Source: Spizellomyces sp. 'palustris' (Eukaryota; Chytridiomycota; Chytridiomycetes; Spizellomycetales; Spizellomycetaceae). Taken from it: DNA of 64,000 nt. Numbering within the stretch: position 1 is the stretch's first letter; the number at the start of each line of letters is the position of its first letter. The position numbers and the translations under genes are program-made. The stretch covers positions 304,535 through 368,534 of the forward strand of contig QEAR01000010.1 in assembly GCA_006535965.1 (NCBI GenBank). The letters are read 5' to 3'. Shown in pieces: positions 30,895-43,074 of this stretch. Below the pieces are notes generated by a model, which was given only the letters and a program-made list of their open reading frames with translations, searched no databases and had not been told where the DNA came from.

Positions 30895-33846
30895 TCATTC
30901 GTCTTCCTCGTCTAATTCGAGCACATCGTCCGCTTCGAGTTTACGATGCAGAAGCGGGTAAATCTGGAAAGATCCCATTATCAGTAATGACCAGATGACG
31001 ACGTCTTGCAGATCTTTTTACCTCTTTCTGGAAGTATGCAGGTACAGCCCCAGCTTTATGCGCCTTTTGCACCATTCCAAAGTACGCTTCATACGCAGTG
31101 CCATCGGCACGTCCCAAGGGCGAGTTAAGCATGAAGTCCGAGTAGTTGAAGGAATCCGTCAATGAAATGGCATCATTTCTAACGTCTTTACAAAGGCTTG
31201 TGACAGTGGCACGGATCCAGTCAACCTAGAGGCAATCTCAGGTCATCAGCAACCTGAAAGAAACGTAATAGCAAAGGTGTGCAGTATACCTGCAGAGGCG
31301 TGAAGTACGCGTACTGAAGGAACGGTCCAGAGTTCTCAGCAATTGCGTACAAACCGTACAAGCGACAGAGCTTGTTAAGAATGGGTTGAAGTTCGGCAGG
31401 AGATCGCTGGATTGCGCCCTTGAAGCGATGGAAGAGATATCCGAGACTGTGAATCTTTGTGGCAAACAAACGAGCCTGCGCTACAAGTGACCGCAACAGA
31501 AGATGTCAGTTCCTATGATTGAACAGCGGTACTGTGTCAACATTAACGTACAGCATTCTTCGTACGACTCGTCCTCCCTCAATCCTCGCTTTACACCGGC
31601 TTCAAAATCTTCGCCAGCTTTCTTAACAACCTGGGCAGCCACAAGCCAGAAGGCCTCTTCTACGACTTCCAGTGTGCTCACTTCCTCGGCAGACTTTGCA
31701 CTGCAACGCTTGCTGAGCAATTTGTCCAGGTTGTTGAGATAGGCAACACCACCAGCTTGAGATTTGCCCGCCTTTGCTTCTCGGTAACAGCTAATGAGAT
31801 ACCGTCCACCTTGTAAAGTCAAGATTGTGTTGTCACCCTGAATGGTCACTACTGATTAGCAAGCACGCTCAATACCGGTCGGATGTACCGCTCTTACGCA
31901 CCTCCCATGTGCAATGCACAGCGAAATCACTGTACAGTGACGCAAGGCCAGTGTATGCCGAATAACCGTGTCCACCACATGCTTGTCGGCATTGATCAAT
32001 GATGTTAAGGGTTGACCACGTGGAAAATGCTTTCAGTCCAGCACTAGTGCCGTGCATCTCTTTCAGCTTCTCCAGAACATCATTCAGCTCCTTGTCCCCA
32101 GGTTGCAACGTTTCCATGCTGTCCATCAATTCCTCATACATGCGGCTGACCTCAATACCGGTAAAATGCATGGCAAACTAGAGACATCATTTAGAAGATA
32201 TCTTAACCAAACGAATCCGAAGGCGGGGAATACATACCGCTTGTGCAAGCAACGGCATCAGGCGGTATTGATGAATGACATAGTCCAAAATCTTGGTTTC
32301 AGGCTCTCCAGCCTTTAGACCAAATTGCCTGCGAATGGCAGCATATCTAATGGCGATCGTCAGGGCCTTCTTCGCAATCGCTCCGGAGTCTAGAATAAGA
32401 GACGAAATCAACCACATGGTGAATATTTGAACAGCAAAGTAACAGGCCCATACCGACAACCATTGCGACACGCCCTCTGTGAAGATAAACCATGGTAAGT
32501 GTTTTGATAGGAGAGAAAATAATCCATCTGACACATACTGAATCAATGCACCATATGTCAATTGTTGGAGTGGAGGTTCCTTTACATCACCATTGCGGTT
32601 GACTTTGGTATGCTTCATCAGCATATACGACCTTGGGATGCGGACGTGGGTAAACTGGATGTATCCTGATCATACCAACAAAAAACGCTTCAGCAACAGC
32701 AAACACTCCAAATTGGCGGTAGGGGTACCCACCATTATCGGTTCCATGACGACCCTGCCATGATACGAACGTTAGCGAGGGATTCAATATGCGTGTCACA
32801 AGTATCCCCCTACCATCTTGGCACCAATATCCCCAATAACGATTCCGGGTTTGAGCTCGAAAGTGTCCGGGTCTCTCAATGGAACTACAAAGTTTTTCAC
32901 TCCGTAGCATTTTCCCTTGACATAAAGCTGTGCGAATACGACGCTGTGCGTGGCGGTTTGAGCAGCACCTCCAATCCACCATTTTGTTGCTACAAACAAT
33001 TTGTCAGTACAAAGCATAATAACAAGTCAAATCACCAGAATTCTAACCGGTAAGCGAGGGAGTGTGAATGACAAACTCATCGGAAGTCTCATCATAAGTC
33101 GCGGTGGTTTCCAAGCCCGAAACATTTGATCCATGGCCCAGCTCGGTCATGGCAAAACAACCAACCATGCCGTTCAAGGTAACTGCGCCCTTCTGCGCCC
33201 AGTACGAGAACTGCTCTGGGGTAGCACCTCCCCGCAAAGCCCCAAAGAACAAACCTATACAAGCGTATTAGGATACGTAGTGGACAATCACAGCGGAGTT
33301 CACATCATACCATAGTGGACACCAATGCGCGTCCATGTTCCTGGATCCAGCACACTGATCAGCTCCATTCTTTGCTTGAAGACATGCATGGGTTCGTTCG
33401 CCACATGGTATGCCGCGCGTCGGACCTGTGTCGTGCAAAATGTGTAGAGGTTACACATATGATTTGTGTAGCTCATCTGCAACGTGGCAAACCTTGGCCA
33501 TAGATCGTTCACGGATTTCTTGCAAAGTCAGATCGTGCTGGTCGCTGACCTGCCACACTGGATCGCGCTCGAACTGGAGCATAATTCTCTCCTTGAGCTG
33601 TTGACATCCGCGATGTTTAGCTCCAAATTCATAAAGACACGAAAACTTGTACAGAACATGCGTCGCCACCTTTGTCTGCTTCTCCGCACCGTCCAAAAAG
33701 TAGGTCATCTGGCGCACCGGGAAGGACGCTCTTTGGCGCTCCGCCTGCAACTCGGCGGGCCTGCAGCAAACATTGGTGAGTACCTAGCTATACGAACTCT
33801 AGCGGCTGACCAGCCCTTACCCCGGAGGCTTTTGGAGCGAAGTCAT
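30895..33846 (-). CDS. POX1: Peroxisomal acyl-CoA oxidase
   Basis: This flavoenzyme performs the first, H2O2-producing step of peroxisomal beta-oxidation. The start at 33846 (MTSLQKPPG) is a 26-nt first exon joined to [13 protein letters not shown]. Then [32 protein letters not shown], the FAD/substrate block [70 protein letters not shown], and the catalytic-Glu region [20 protein letters not shown] followed by TWE. The C-terminus reads [19 protein letters not shown] with no PTS1 tripeptide, a situation also known in yeast Pox1, which enters peroxisomes without PTS1. About ten exons; head-to-head with the FIRRM-like gene. Confidence 0.93.
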
Positions 33847-34148
33847 TGCACAGGAATGGTACTTTGTGATGGAGATGAACTTGACGATGGCAGCAAGGAA
33901 GAAAAACGGCCGGCTTCCTAGCCAGACGGTGATCGGAAAGACGATTATCTTTTGAATGATAATTTTATTACCCACGTGGCCACATGACCAAGGAAAATTG
34001 ATTTGCATTCCAATGCACTGTATCTTCATGTGATTGGCTTGTGTGGTTCGACTCGGACATGGACGCGACGCGACACGACACGATCGAAAGCTGGATCGAA
34101 GAGTGCGTTTTCTCAGCGGGTGACTGGACGGGGGATTGAGCTGGAAGG
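33847..34148. promoter_or_regulatory. Divergent promoter region POX1 / FIRRM-like gene
   Basis: 302 bases between two starts. Contains CACGTG (about 33973-33978), an E-box core, followed by CCACATGA. No oleate-response-type inverted CGG pair was recognised. Confidence 0.35.
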
Positions 34149-37100
34149 ATGGGTCAGGAATTATGGCCTGTATCTGCCGACGAGTTGGACCCTGAAGCAT
34201 GCGCGCTTCTTACTTCGGAGCTCCATCGGATTCACGCAGACATACAAGCACGTCCGGCTGTCGACCTCAATGATCTTGTGGAGAAGGTATGGCTGGTACG
34301 GTCTCCTTCTTCGTCAGGCATTTACCTGGTGCTTCTCCTTAGATCATACTAGTAGTGGAAGGATGTCATTCTCACTGTCCAATAACGTCAATCGATAACG
34401 ATTTTGCACTTCTCCAAAAGTACCTCGTGGTGAGTGACAGCCGTCCAATGACTCTAAAAGTAAACCGGCCCTTACAGGCATCTCAGTGCGAATTAGAATG
34501 TTTCAAAGTGTTGGATAGTATTATGAAGCAACTGGCAGTGTTCAATCCAAGATTGGATATCCCCTGGAAGTCTTTGGGACGCAATACGTTTACCACTCTT
34601 AACAGCACCTTTGTTCACAAAAAGGTGCTAGACAGCTACTTGTGTTTGATGAAATCAATTTCCCTGACATAACCCTACTACTTCACAGGTATTCATTAGT
34701 AATCATAAAGGCGACATCGAGCGCTTGATGAGCGAGCTGCCTGAACTTGACATGATCTGGCAACAGGTGCGCCACGTTTGATCATTGATCGTTTTGGGCC
34801 CCCGGAGATTCCCTTAGGTTCTTATAAGTCCTCTTAGGCTTACTCTATTCTACAAGCGGCACTGGAGCTTTCTGCTATGGTTTCCCGGGACATTGTAGCG
34901 ACGGTGCTGGACATCGTCGCTTTCGCCGCAAGTGAGAACGAGCTGCAGATGCTCAATCTAACGTGAGAGCAAACTTGGAATGGTACCCAATTTACAGTAT
35001 ACTCATGAAGCCTTAAGGTGGAAGCAGGTTCTACGAATATCTCGTAGTACTGCTCAAAACGATGTAGAGATAATATCCGAGATGGTGTCGACTCTGTCCA
35101 CCGCCTATGTTGCACATATGAAGAAGCTCATTGAGGTGAGCAGCCCCATAACGATACTGCTTGGCATAGGTGCGAGCGAGATGTTATTTGTTTTTCAAAT
35201 TTAAGCACCCATACTTCATATTTGCAGCAAACTGGTATCTATCCCAACTGCATGCGCTGCTTCGGACATCAGTGAAATCCCACGTGATAGAGGCACTTGC
35301 ACCTGGCATTGCGAACATGATTTTGCTTTCCTGGTGAGCGAGATAATCTGATCCTGTCGTAAGTCAACCATCCTGAAGCCATTGAGTAGTATTCTTCTTT
35401 GCCAGGGTGATCGACAATCACTTCCTCAGTGCGACCAATTGTGGCAATGGACCAGCGGTTGCATCGCTTCTCTTGTACAGTCGTCAAATACCGACGAAGA
35501 AAAAAGGGCAATATCCATCGCGCATCTTCTGCTGGGTGGACACGAGGAAGACGTAAAGAGCAATTCGCCTTTCACTTTCACCTCTTCAGATTTCAGCGCT
35601 TCCAAAGTCTTGATATCGTCCCTGGTTTTTCGGAATTTTGATATTGCCAGTGCAGATGGACAATGCAGATTCTTTTTTGAAAGGGGCCTCCGCCCCATCG
35701 ATGTCTTTTTCTCCTGCTTAGCCCAAACACAGCCTGACGACCTGACACGATCTAGCGGAAAGAGAAATTGCATGTATAATGTCGCATTGGTTGGGCTGTG
35801 TGTCTTCATGCATACGCTGTATTCCACCGCGTTTAGTGCACTCGAGAAGGCCATTTTTTCAGAGTTGCTCTCAAATACGCCCATCTTGAGTCTCATGTTT
35901 GTGTCGGACTTGGTCGGCTACATCTTTCTTAATGGTACGTTTCACGGCTAGCCGTTGTAAACTTTTTGACCGAGGTTATGCTAACACCGTGTCAGGCTCA
36001 CAACACGTATGCGAGCGATGGGCAAATGAACTCTTTCCTTCCCTTCTTTTCCATTTGGAGGAGAATCTCTCCATGCGGATGCGTTTAAAAGTGCTGACCC
36101 ATCGGATATGTGCAAGCCGACAGCGGGACGAACCCGACCTACGCTTTACACTCAACAGTATGCAGTTGGACGATTCTCTGGTTGCCCCTTGGTTGCGTTA
36201 TTGCGCATGTAACGCTGACGCTGCGGTCTCTGCGCATAGAGAAGGACTGTCGATTACGGACGCGTGGTGGGCATTTGTTGATCGGCTTTACGGCGTCACC
36301 CTCAGAGTTAACCGAATCTTTAGGGACTATCTTTGTCAACAGCTAGAGGACGATAGTGATCCCCAACGAGTTCTTCGGTGCTTTCAATCTCTCCGTTTGC
36401 CTGCCATGTGCTTGGTGCAACTCTGTGAATCTCTGAAGGGGAATGATGCTGCGTTCTTTCACCAATCGCTAGCAGATATAGTCAACATCCTTCCAATTTT
36501 GTTGGAGGGTAGTCAGACTGCGGTTCAATTGGCAGTGAGCGATTCGACAGTCGCTGCTACTTGGCAGGTATGGCATCCCGAACGCGTCGAACTTTGAATG
36601 CCGGAGATAGCAACAGCATTTCGTTTTCCTTCCAGATTATCAATACTATCATTAGTATTATCGACTTGGCGGCGAGCGCATGTACTGCATGCGACCCGGC
36701 TGATATTCACAGTGTGCTCGAGGCATTGAGGACCCAAAGCATGTTGGAGTTGCTACCTGAGCCCATAGGTCAGTTCATTTCTGATAATGTTTTACTGGAT
36801 TTTGCTTTTGAAATTGTCATTCGCAGTGTACAGACTCATTACGGCGCTCGCACCTGTATCCACGTCCTCCTCTCACGAATTATTGCCCGAGTTTTTCGAA
36901 AAGGGGCTGCATCACTCTGATTGGACAGTTGTTCACCAGGCTCTCGACAGCCTCTTTCAATATTCTGCGTCGTCGCCTCAGGGTCCGCCGGCATTGCGTT
37001 CTGACAGCCGAAGTGCGATTGTGGAGTTTATCCAGAAGAAACCATATCGGCTAGAAGGAGTACACGAGGTATATTCCATTCAGAAGCCGATAATTTGGCT

Positions 37101-37389
37101 TAGTCTTCGCCGGCTAACATTTCGCCAGGCTCAGAATCAAGAAGAGATCATCGAGAGAAGAAAATCTCTGCCCTTGGCGCCTCTACGAAAGATAAAATCG
37201 CAGTGCTCACTGCCCATGTTTAAGTCCGCGGTCGAGATGCCAATAGAGAAGTCGGCCAGTGACATAGATGAAAAATTGGATGCTATTTACGAGTTGCTGC
37301 TTCGGGACGATTCCAAGGAACTGCTCCTTCTGCGGCAACAGAAGCTGGTAGACATAGTAAATAGCATTCAAACACTCCTCAATCACTGA
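34149..37389 (+). CDS. Helical-repeat protein resembling FIRRM/C1orf112
   Basis: Several exons encode about 850 residues that are Leu/Ala-rich and helical, with no zinc finger or membrane segment. The start at 34149 opens with MGQELWPVSADELDPEACAL. A central block, GLCVFMHTLYSTAFSALEKA ... LSLMFVSDLVGYIFLNG ... CERWANELFPSLLFHLEE, follows the spacing of the human FIRRM (C1orf112) block with pattern C.F......F..L..A ... L..D...F....G...C. The tail ends in a Leu-rich helix (LLLRQQKLVDIVNSIQTLL). FIRRM partners FIGNL1 to remove RAD51 filaments and is patchily conserved in eukaryotes. The call is by pattern memory; a generic ARM/HEAT-like protein is the alternative. Confidence 0.5.
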
Positions 37390-37622
37390 TTCTAAACCAA
37401 GCAGACAATGTATATACAAGAATGCGAAAAGTTGACATATTGCTTGCTTCTCAGTCCAAATGCTTGAACAGATCTGACAAATCTGCGTGCAATGCAAATC
37501 AGTCAAAACTGGCAGCTCGGTCAGAGACAGTTGTCGACGTACCAGTATCGTCCCCCAAAGAGTACAGATTGTCTGCAAATTGCAATCTGATCGTCAATTG
37601 GAATCAACTGTGGTTCTGAATC

Positions 37623-40140
37623 TCAAGCGGACATACCGAGGGCTTCATTTATCAAATCGTGCCTGGCGCTCCTATGATCTCGCGCTTTACTATATGCCAA
37701 AAGCGCGTGTTTGTTGTCACCTAGTTCCTTGTATATCTTTCCCATCAGAAGATAAACATTGCTTTCAATATGCGTGAATGTTTCCAAAGGGTTTAACTGC
37801 CTCAGAGCATCCTGAAGTCATCACTTCATGTTAGAATGCCACAGTGTTAACAGGGCACAACAAGCCTCCTTACCTCGTAGCGTTTGGAAAGAGCTAATGA
37901 ATATGCTAATCGGAACCGGTAGAGAGCATTTTTAGGTTCGAGCGCAACAGCTGTTTCGAAACATCCTAGTGCTTTGTCTTGTCCCAATTTCTGCATGATC
38001 TGAAACGATTCGTTTGACGTCAGATTTGAAGTGAACAAGCACAATCAACGTTAACTCGCTTACCGTGCCGAGGTGAAAGTGTATGATGGGATTTTTTGGA
38101 TTGATTGACAATGCTTTTTCGTAATGAAATTGAGAGGCTTTGTAATTTTGCTGCTGATAGTATATCTCGCCAAGTCCGAACCTAAGCAACATCACCGCGT
38201 ACAGCAACTAGAAATTCAAGAGGTTTGGCAGTGTTGCTTACCATGCATTAAAAGGACGTGGGTCGATGCGAATGGCTTTTTGAAAGAAAGTGACTGCTCG
38301 GTCATAGTCCTCTTTCATTTTGTATTCGAAACCGGTAAGCGTGTACGCATATTGGAAGTATGGATTTAGTTGAATCGCACGTCCGAAGCACTTGATCGCC
38401 ATTTCGTGTTCCTGTCTCAAGCTGTCCAGAATGCCGGTAAGTCGCGCGAGCTATCGTACCTTCAGGTTCAAGTTCTCCCACCTGTACAAATTTCCAACAA
38501 TACACCTACATGATGCATGAGTGCGGATGCAGGAACGTTGAACTAACTTCTAAACTTTGTCGAGGCAGTACATACCAGGTCTGTGGTGCTAGTCGATCGG
38601 TGCTTTCCATTTCTTTTGCCAAGTAAGCCAACTCAGCCTCTTCCTTCAAATGCCATAGGCAGCTCCCAAACAGATCTAGTCCTTCTGCTCGCCAGGGCTC
38701 CAGCTCCCTGTTCCGTCGGAGAGGGTTTAGTGTTGGCGTTGTAACTTTGGAGGGAAGTCATGTATTTTCATTACCGTGCTTCTCGAAAAAAACGTGCGGC
38801 CTAACAGAAAATCTGTTAAAGTAGCTCGGGCCGGATAACATCACCGCGTACCTCGGGATATTTTGCCATTTCGTAATATGATCGTGCTACCTAATTTGAT
38901 GTTACTGACCAAGATCGCCATATCTGAGCACACAAGACGTACGTACTTGCGTGAGGGCCCACCCTGTTCGCAAATGAACTTCGCCAAGACCGGAGAGAAT
39001 TTTCAACGTCTCTCGGCATTCGTATCTGCAGAGGGTGCTGTATGCCTGCCCGCACCCTCTCAAATCCTCGATGACCTCATCCCCAGCTAAGAGATCCCCA
39101 TCGCCACCGTTTTCATTGGTCTAAAGAGGCGAACCAAAGATCACCATTAAAGTGTCGCAAACCTTCCGCCCCTCTTCGACCTTAACTACCTCTGTGGTTT
39201 CCCGTCCACTACTTTTGGATGCTCCGTCACGTAGCCGTTTCCTCCTTGTGGCAGACTGCATGTGGAAAACGGCTATAAGAGATAAATGCTTTGAAAACTC
39301 TCAAATGTTTAGAATTACCTTGTGTGGTTGCGATGGCAAAGCACGACCACTTGATCTGGTACATATGATTATGCAAGATGTAATAAATAACACATCCTAC
39401 ATGTGTCCATCGTAGTTAATGAGTACCTGGCTTGAAAGGTATCCCCCGCTTCCGGTGAACTGCCTGGTGTGCACATTTTTAAAATTATTGTCAATTTCCA
39501 TTTCCTCAACATCGTTGTCGTTGGTACCAACCGAGTTCACACAAGTTCTGATGGGCATTCCACAGGAATGGGCACAATTCGAGTGCCTTTTTGAAAGCCT
39601 TTATGGCTTCGCCCTTTTTGCCCGCTCGTCTACCAATATGGGTCATAGATGTGTCAGCTGGCGCCAGCAGCGCAAACGCCGAACAGTCAGAAGTCACCTG
39701 CATATTTTGCCCAGCAGACAATATACATGCTCCAACTCAAGCTCTCCGATGGTAGACCCTTTGCATGGTCACATATGAGTGACCTGTTCCGCATCTAGCA
39801 CCTCTGACTGTGGTAACCAATTCTCACCGCTGCTGTCGATTGTCTGTAATATGTATCTGAGGGCTTGTTCTCCTTCTTGCAGCTCGTCTAAATCTATGCA
39901 GCAACGTGCGAACAGGTATTTGGACAACAAATAGTTCTGTCCTTCAAGAATGCGGTAGGCAACATGGTGCCGGTTGCTGTGAAAGTATGCTTTCGCGTGA
40001 AGGTACGTCGCCCGTGGGTTTTGCGGATAGCAGGCAACGAAGCGCTCTGCCAGGAATATGGCATTTTCATAGTCGTGGTGCTCTATGGACGTCTGTACTA
40101 GTTTGTCGTAGAGTAACGCTTGCTGATCTGTGGCCTCCAT
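37623..40140 (-). CDS. CDC27: Anaphase-promoting complex subunit Cdc27 (APC3)
   Basis: A TPR scaffold of the APC/C that binds Cdc20/Cdh1 C-termini. From 40140 (MEATDQQALLYDKLVQTSIE) the N-terminal TPRs follow (YENAIFLAERFVACYPQNPR, YLHAKAYFHSNRHHVAYRIL, YLFARCCIDLDELQEGEQAL). The C-terminal array is clear: EMAIKCFGRAIQLNPYFQYA, YTLTGFEYKMKEDYDRAVTF, FQKAIRIDPRPFNAW, FGLGEIYYQQQNYKASQFHY, EKALSINPKNPIIHFHLGT. The AYTLTG.E...E and DPR.FNAWFGLG wording is diagnostic of Cdc27 among TPR proteins. The gene ends near a short tail (LINEALGMSA) at 37623. At least ten introns. It lies 207 bp downstream of ERH on the same strand. Confidence 0.93.
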
Positions 40141-40347
40141 CGAGTCAAGATCGCGTCGTAAGGACTTGCAGGGATACAGTGTGCTGTAGCTGGCTGCACT
40201 CTGAGCCTCTGGCGATTTATATTTCAAGTTCTTCAAAACAACAGTGTACGTTCAGTCACAAAAGTTTGCGAGCTACATTATATATACATCATGCAACATC
40301 ATGCATTAGCACACGTTGGCAAAGGTCCACATTCCGAGAATTGGAGA

Positions 40348-40961
40348 TCATCGAGCACTGGCTTGCTGTAAACGCTGGACGTTAGCTATCATCTAGTGAC
40401 GATCGTTTGCATAGTACACTAACCTTCATCAGATGGTTGAATACCTTCTGCTTGAACCATTCTCGGTCGTGGGGGATGTATGACTGTGTCGTTGGATCCA
40501 AACTAAGGGGACAGTTAGCGTCACATCTAATCCAGCAATGGGCAAAAATAGGTCATACATCAGACAGCAGATATCGCCGAATGTATCAATGTACTTTTGA
40601 AGATCGCTAATGTCATCTAGAAACACGAACCTCGGGTCAACTAACGTGCAGGCTGCCTCAAACAAACTGTGCTTACAATGGATGTTCCTCACAGATGGGT
40701 TTAGTTGCTTCAAGCGTTGTTCATACTTTGCTATGATAGCTACAGTGAATGAGGTCAGTACAGTATAAATTACTGTATGAGGCAGCCAATGGGTGTACCT
40801 TCAACAGCTAGGCTCAGAGTGTTGTGATCTTCCCACCCACGTGTATCCCGACGTCCTGGTTGCGCCTGTATGAGAAGAATGGTGTGCTGGGTCTGAAAAG
40901 TTGCACATCAGGCATCAGGTTTGCAGATCTGTCGGTGCAAATTGCTTGGCATCCTTACCAT
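40348..40961 (-). CDS. ERH: Enhancer of rudimentary homolog (ERH)
   Basis: ERH is a small, very conserved nuclear protein linked to mRNA splicing, meiotic mRNA elimination and RNAi partners such as fission yeast Mmi1. The gene is broken into six exons. The first exon is only the ATG (40961-40959) followed by GTAAGG; exon 2 starts at 40892 with TQHTILLIQAQPGRR, matching the family start M.HTILLVQP. Then YEQRLKQLNPS, YDISDLQKYIDTFGDICCL, TQSYIPHDREWFKQKVF and the end LMKQASAR. Every junction restores the family consensus and length (about 105 residues). The start is 209 bp from UBE2Z on the other strand. Confidence 0.92.
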
Positions 40962-41170
40962 GGCGAGATCTCACTTGGGACAGCAAGCTTCTTCGAGTTC
41001 CAAGTCCGTGGGGGATCTCCAATTACTCGAGGGATGGCACAGCTTTAGAAAGAAACGTGACTGTGACCACAGCATGTCCAACCTCCAGTCTCAAGCTTCA
41101 GATTGCTGGTTGCTGTCATTCCCATGCTCAGATCTCTTCAAAGAATTTTAAGAAGCAGTTATAACCAGCG

Positions 41171-42908
41171 ATGAGTAACAGGACTCTTCTCCGAATACAA
41201 AAAGAACTTCATGACATCCAAAAAGACCCGGAGCATCAGTTTCATGTTTGGTGCGTTTTGGGCGGCTTTCACCAGGCAGTGTGTGTCGTGAACCTCTTAA
41301 CAAGCTTACCCCTTACTCACTAGGTATAATGATGAAAACATCACACATGTCCATGCCCTTATATTAGGCCCACCAAAAACGCCATATTGGTATGTTGAAC
41401 CGAAAACGGGTTTGCTGTCCTGGTTGCGCCTGAACTGACTTTATGTACAAGCTTGGGAATGTTTGTGAGTTGTGTTCCGTTTGCGGTCAAGCGGGGTTGC
41501 ACGGTTTAATGCCATGCGTAGGATTTTGTGTTTAATATGGGGGAGGACTATCCGCAAGGTCCGCCCAAAGGTAAAGAGCACGGTTTAAATTAGCGAGCCA
41601 AGCTAGGTCAGGTCAATTAATTCGGAAAGCTGCACGGATGTAGTCACCGCCATGACGACTGGTTTCGGTCGTGTTAGATTCAATCCCAATATATATTCCA
41701 AGTGAGATATCTATTGATCTACGGGCACTGTGAGCTTGCGCTGACACTGGGTCGACAGCGGGAAAGTGTGTCTAAGCATCTTGGGGACCTGGTGGGATAC
41801 TCTGCTGCTTTATGCTCGGTTCACTTTCTGCTCTCTAAATCAACGTGAAGGGAGGCGAGAAAGGCGGGCGAGAAGTGGAGCGCTGCTCATGGGATTCTCT
41901 CGGTCCTAATTTGTAAGGCACCACAACTTGCTCATCTCCCTCCGGCGGGATCAATCGTAAGAGCTAATCTCAACTTTTGAACCTTCAGCTATACAGTCCC
42001 TACTTTCCGATAAGGTTGATAGACTTATTTCCTGCTTATTAAGTGGTTCTTTCGTTGTTCATCAAGCTCTTTCATCGTGCGTTAGCCATTTCACAACGAA
42101 CCAGGACACGAGCATGAGACAGATGAGACTGTACTTCAGGAATACAATCAGAAGATAATGCACGGTGAGAATATTTTAAGACCCACTTTGCGGGCGCATA
42201 CATAAATTGTTGATTTAAGTCAATTTTCAGAGACCTTACGGGTGTCATTATGTGATCGCCTCGAAGAGGTTAGTGTTAGTTAATCCGCGAACGCTTAGCA
42301 AAGTTCCCATATGGTGCTTTCCCAGTATCTAGGCTGGACCACAAGTAATGATTCTAGGCGGGAAGGTAGCAAATCAATCAAGCGCAGCTTTTGCAACTGT
42401 CAGTCGCAATCTCCCTTCGTCGACATTGTGAAGAGGATGTTCCTCATGTAGGTGTGCACCTATTTGTTTTCAAGAATAGAACCATGTTTTTAACATCTTA
42501 CTTAGGTACTATGACATATACCTGGTAAGTGAATTAAAGAAAACTATCGCTCGAGATGACATCGGATAACGTCTTGACAACACAAGGATGTGGTGGAGGT
42601 TGAGTCGATAAAAGTACGAGACGGGACCGGTGAGTATATCCAAATCATGATCCGATCCATATGCGCCCCTTTGAAGCTGAGTGTGTTTGTTTGAACAATA
42701 CGACAGCATTCAAGCTGGCCAGGTTTGAGTTTGGCAACAACTTGATGGATGGTATGTTCCATGACCACCTCGTGTGTCATCAGTAACCAACGCCACGCAA
42801 TGTGTAGGGCACTATCAGTATTCCTCGATTCGTATGCGGTTGGAAGCGATACAAAAAACCTTGCTGGCAGAATCGACACAGTGGATACGGTACGCAACGA
42901 TGGGTTAA
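41171..42908 (+). CDS. UBE2Z: Ubiquitin-conjugating enzyme E2 Z-like (USE1)
   Basis: UBE2Z is charged by the E1 UBA6 and can pass on ubiquitin or FAT10. About twelve short exons reconstruct the domain: SNRTLLRIQKELHDIQKDPE, HVHALILGPPKTPY, a 13-nt microexon (41452-41464) reading CLGMF across its borders, DFVFNMGEDYPQGPPK, MTTGFGRVRFNPNIYSNG, active site KVCLSILGTW, WSAAHGILSVLISIQSLLSD, PFHNEPGHEHETDETV, HETLRVSLCDRLEE. The C-terminal UBE2Z extension follows (FVDIVKRMFLMYYDIYL, GHYQYSSIRMRLEAIQKTLL). The MTTG...RFNPN..NGKVCLSILGTW string and PFHNEPG are specific to UBE2Z. It has a canonical catalytic Cys. Confidence 0.92.
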
Positions 42909-43074
42909 AATTATCGCTAGCGGGACACTCGGTGTCTCATTCGTTGCTGGTCACAGAGAATCTCGGCAGTGGTTAACGAGCGAGACTACAACTGCAAGCA
43001 ACCTGCGAAGTCAAGTACGGAGCCATGTTGTTTTGTGTCCGTCATGTTTCATTCCTAAATACATGTGATACCAG

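Noticed and set aside
42909-43074. Reading the E2-like exons as the C-terminal part of UBE2Z
   Set aside because: UBE2Z already ends naturally with its own C-terminal extension and a stop at 42906-42908; the following exons encode a second N- to C-terminal E2 fold.
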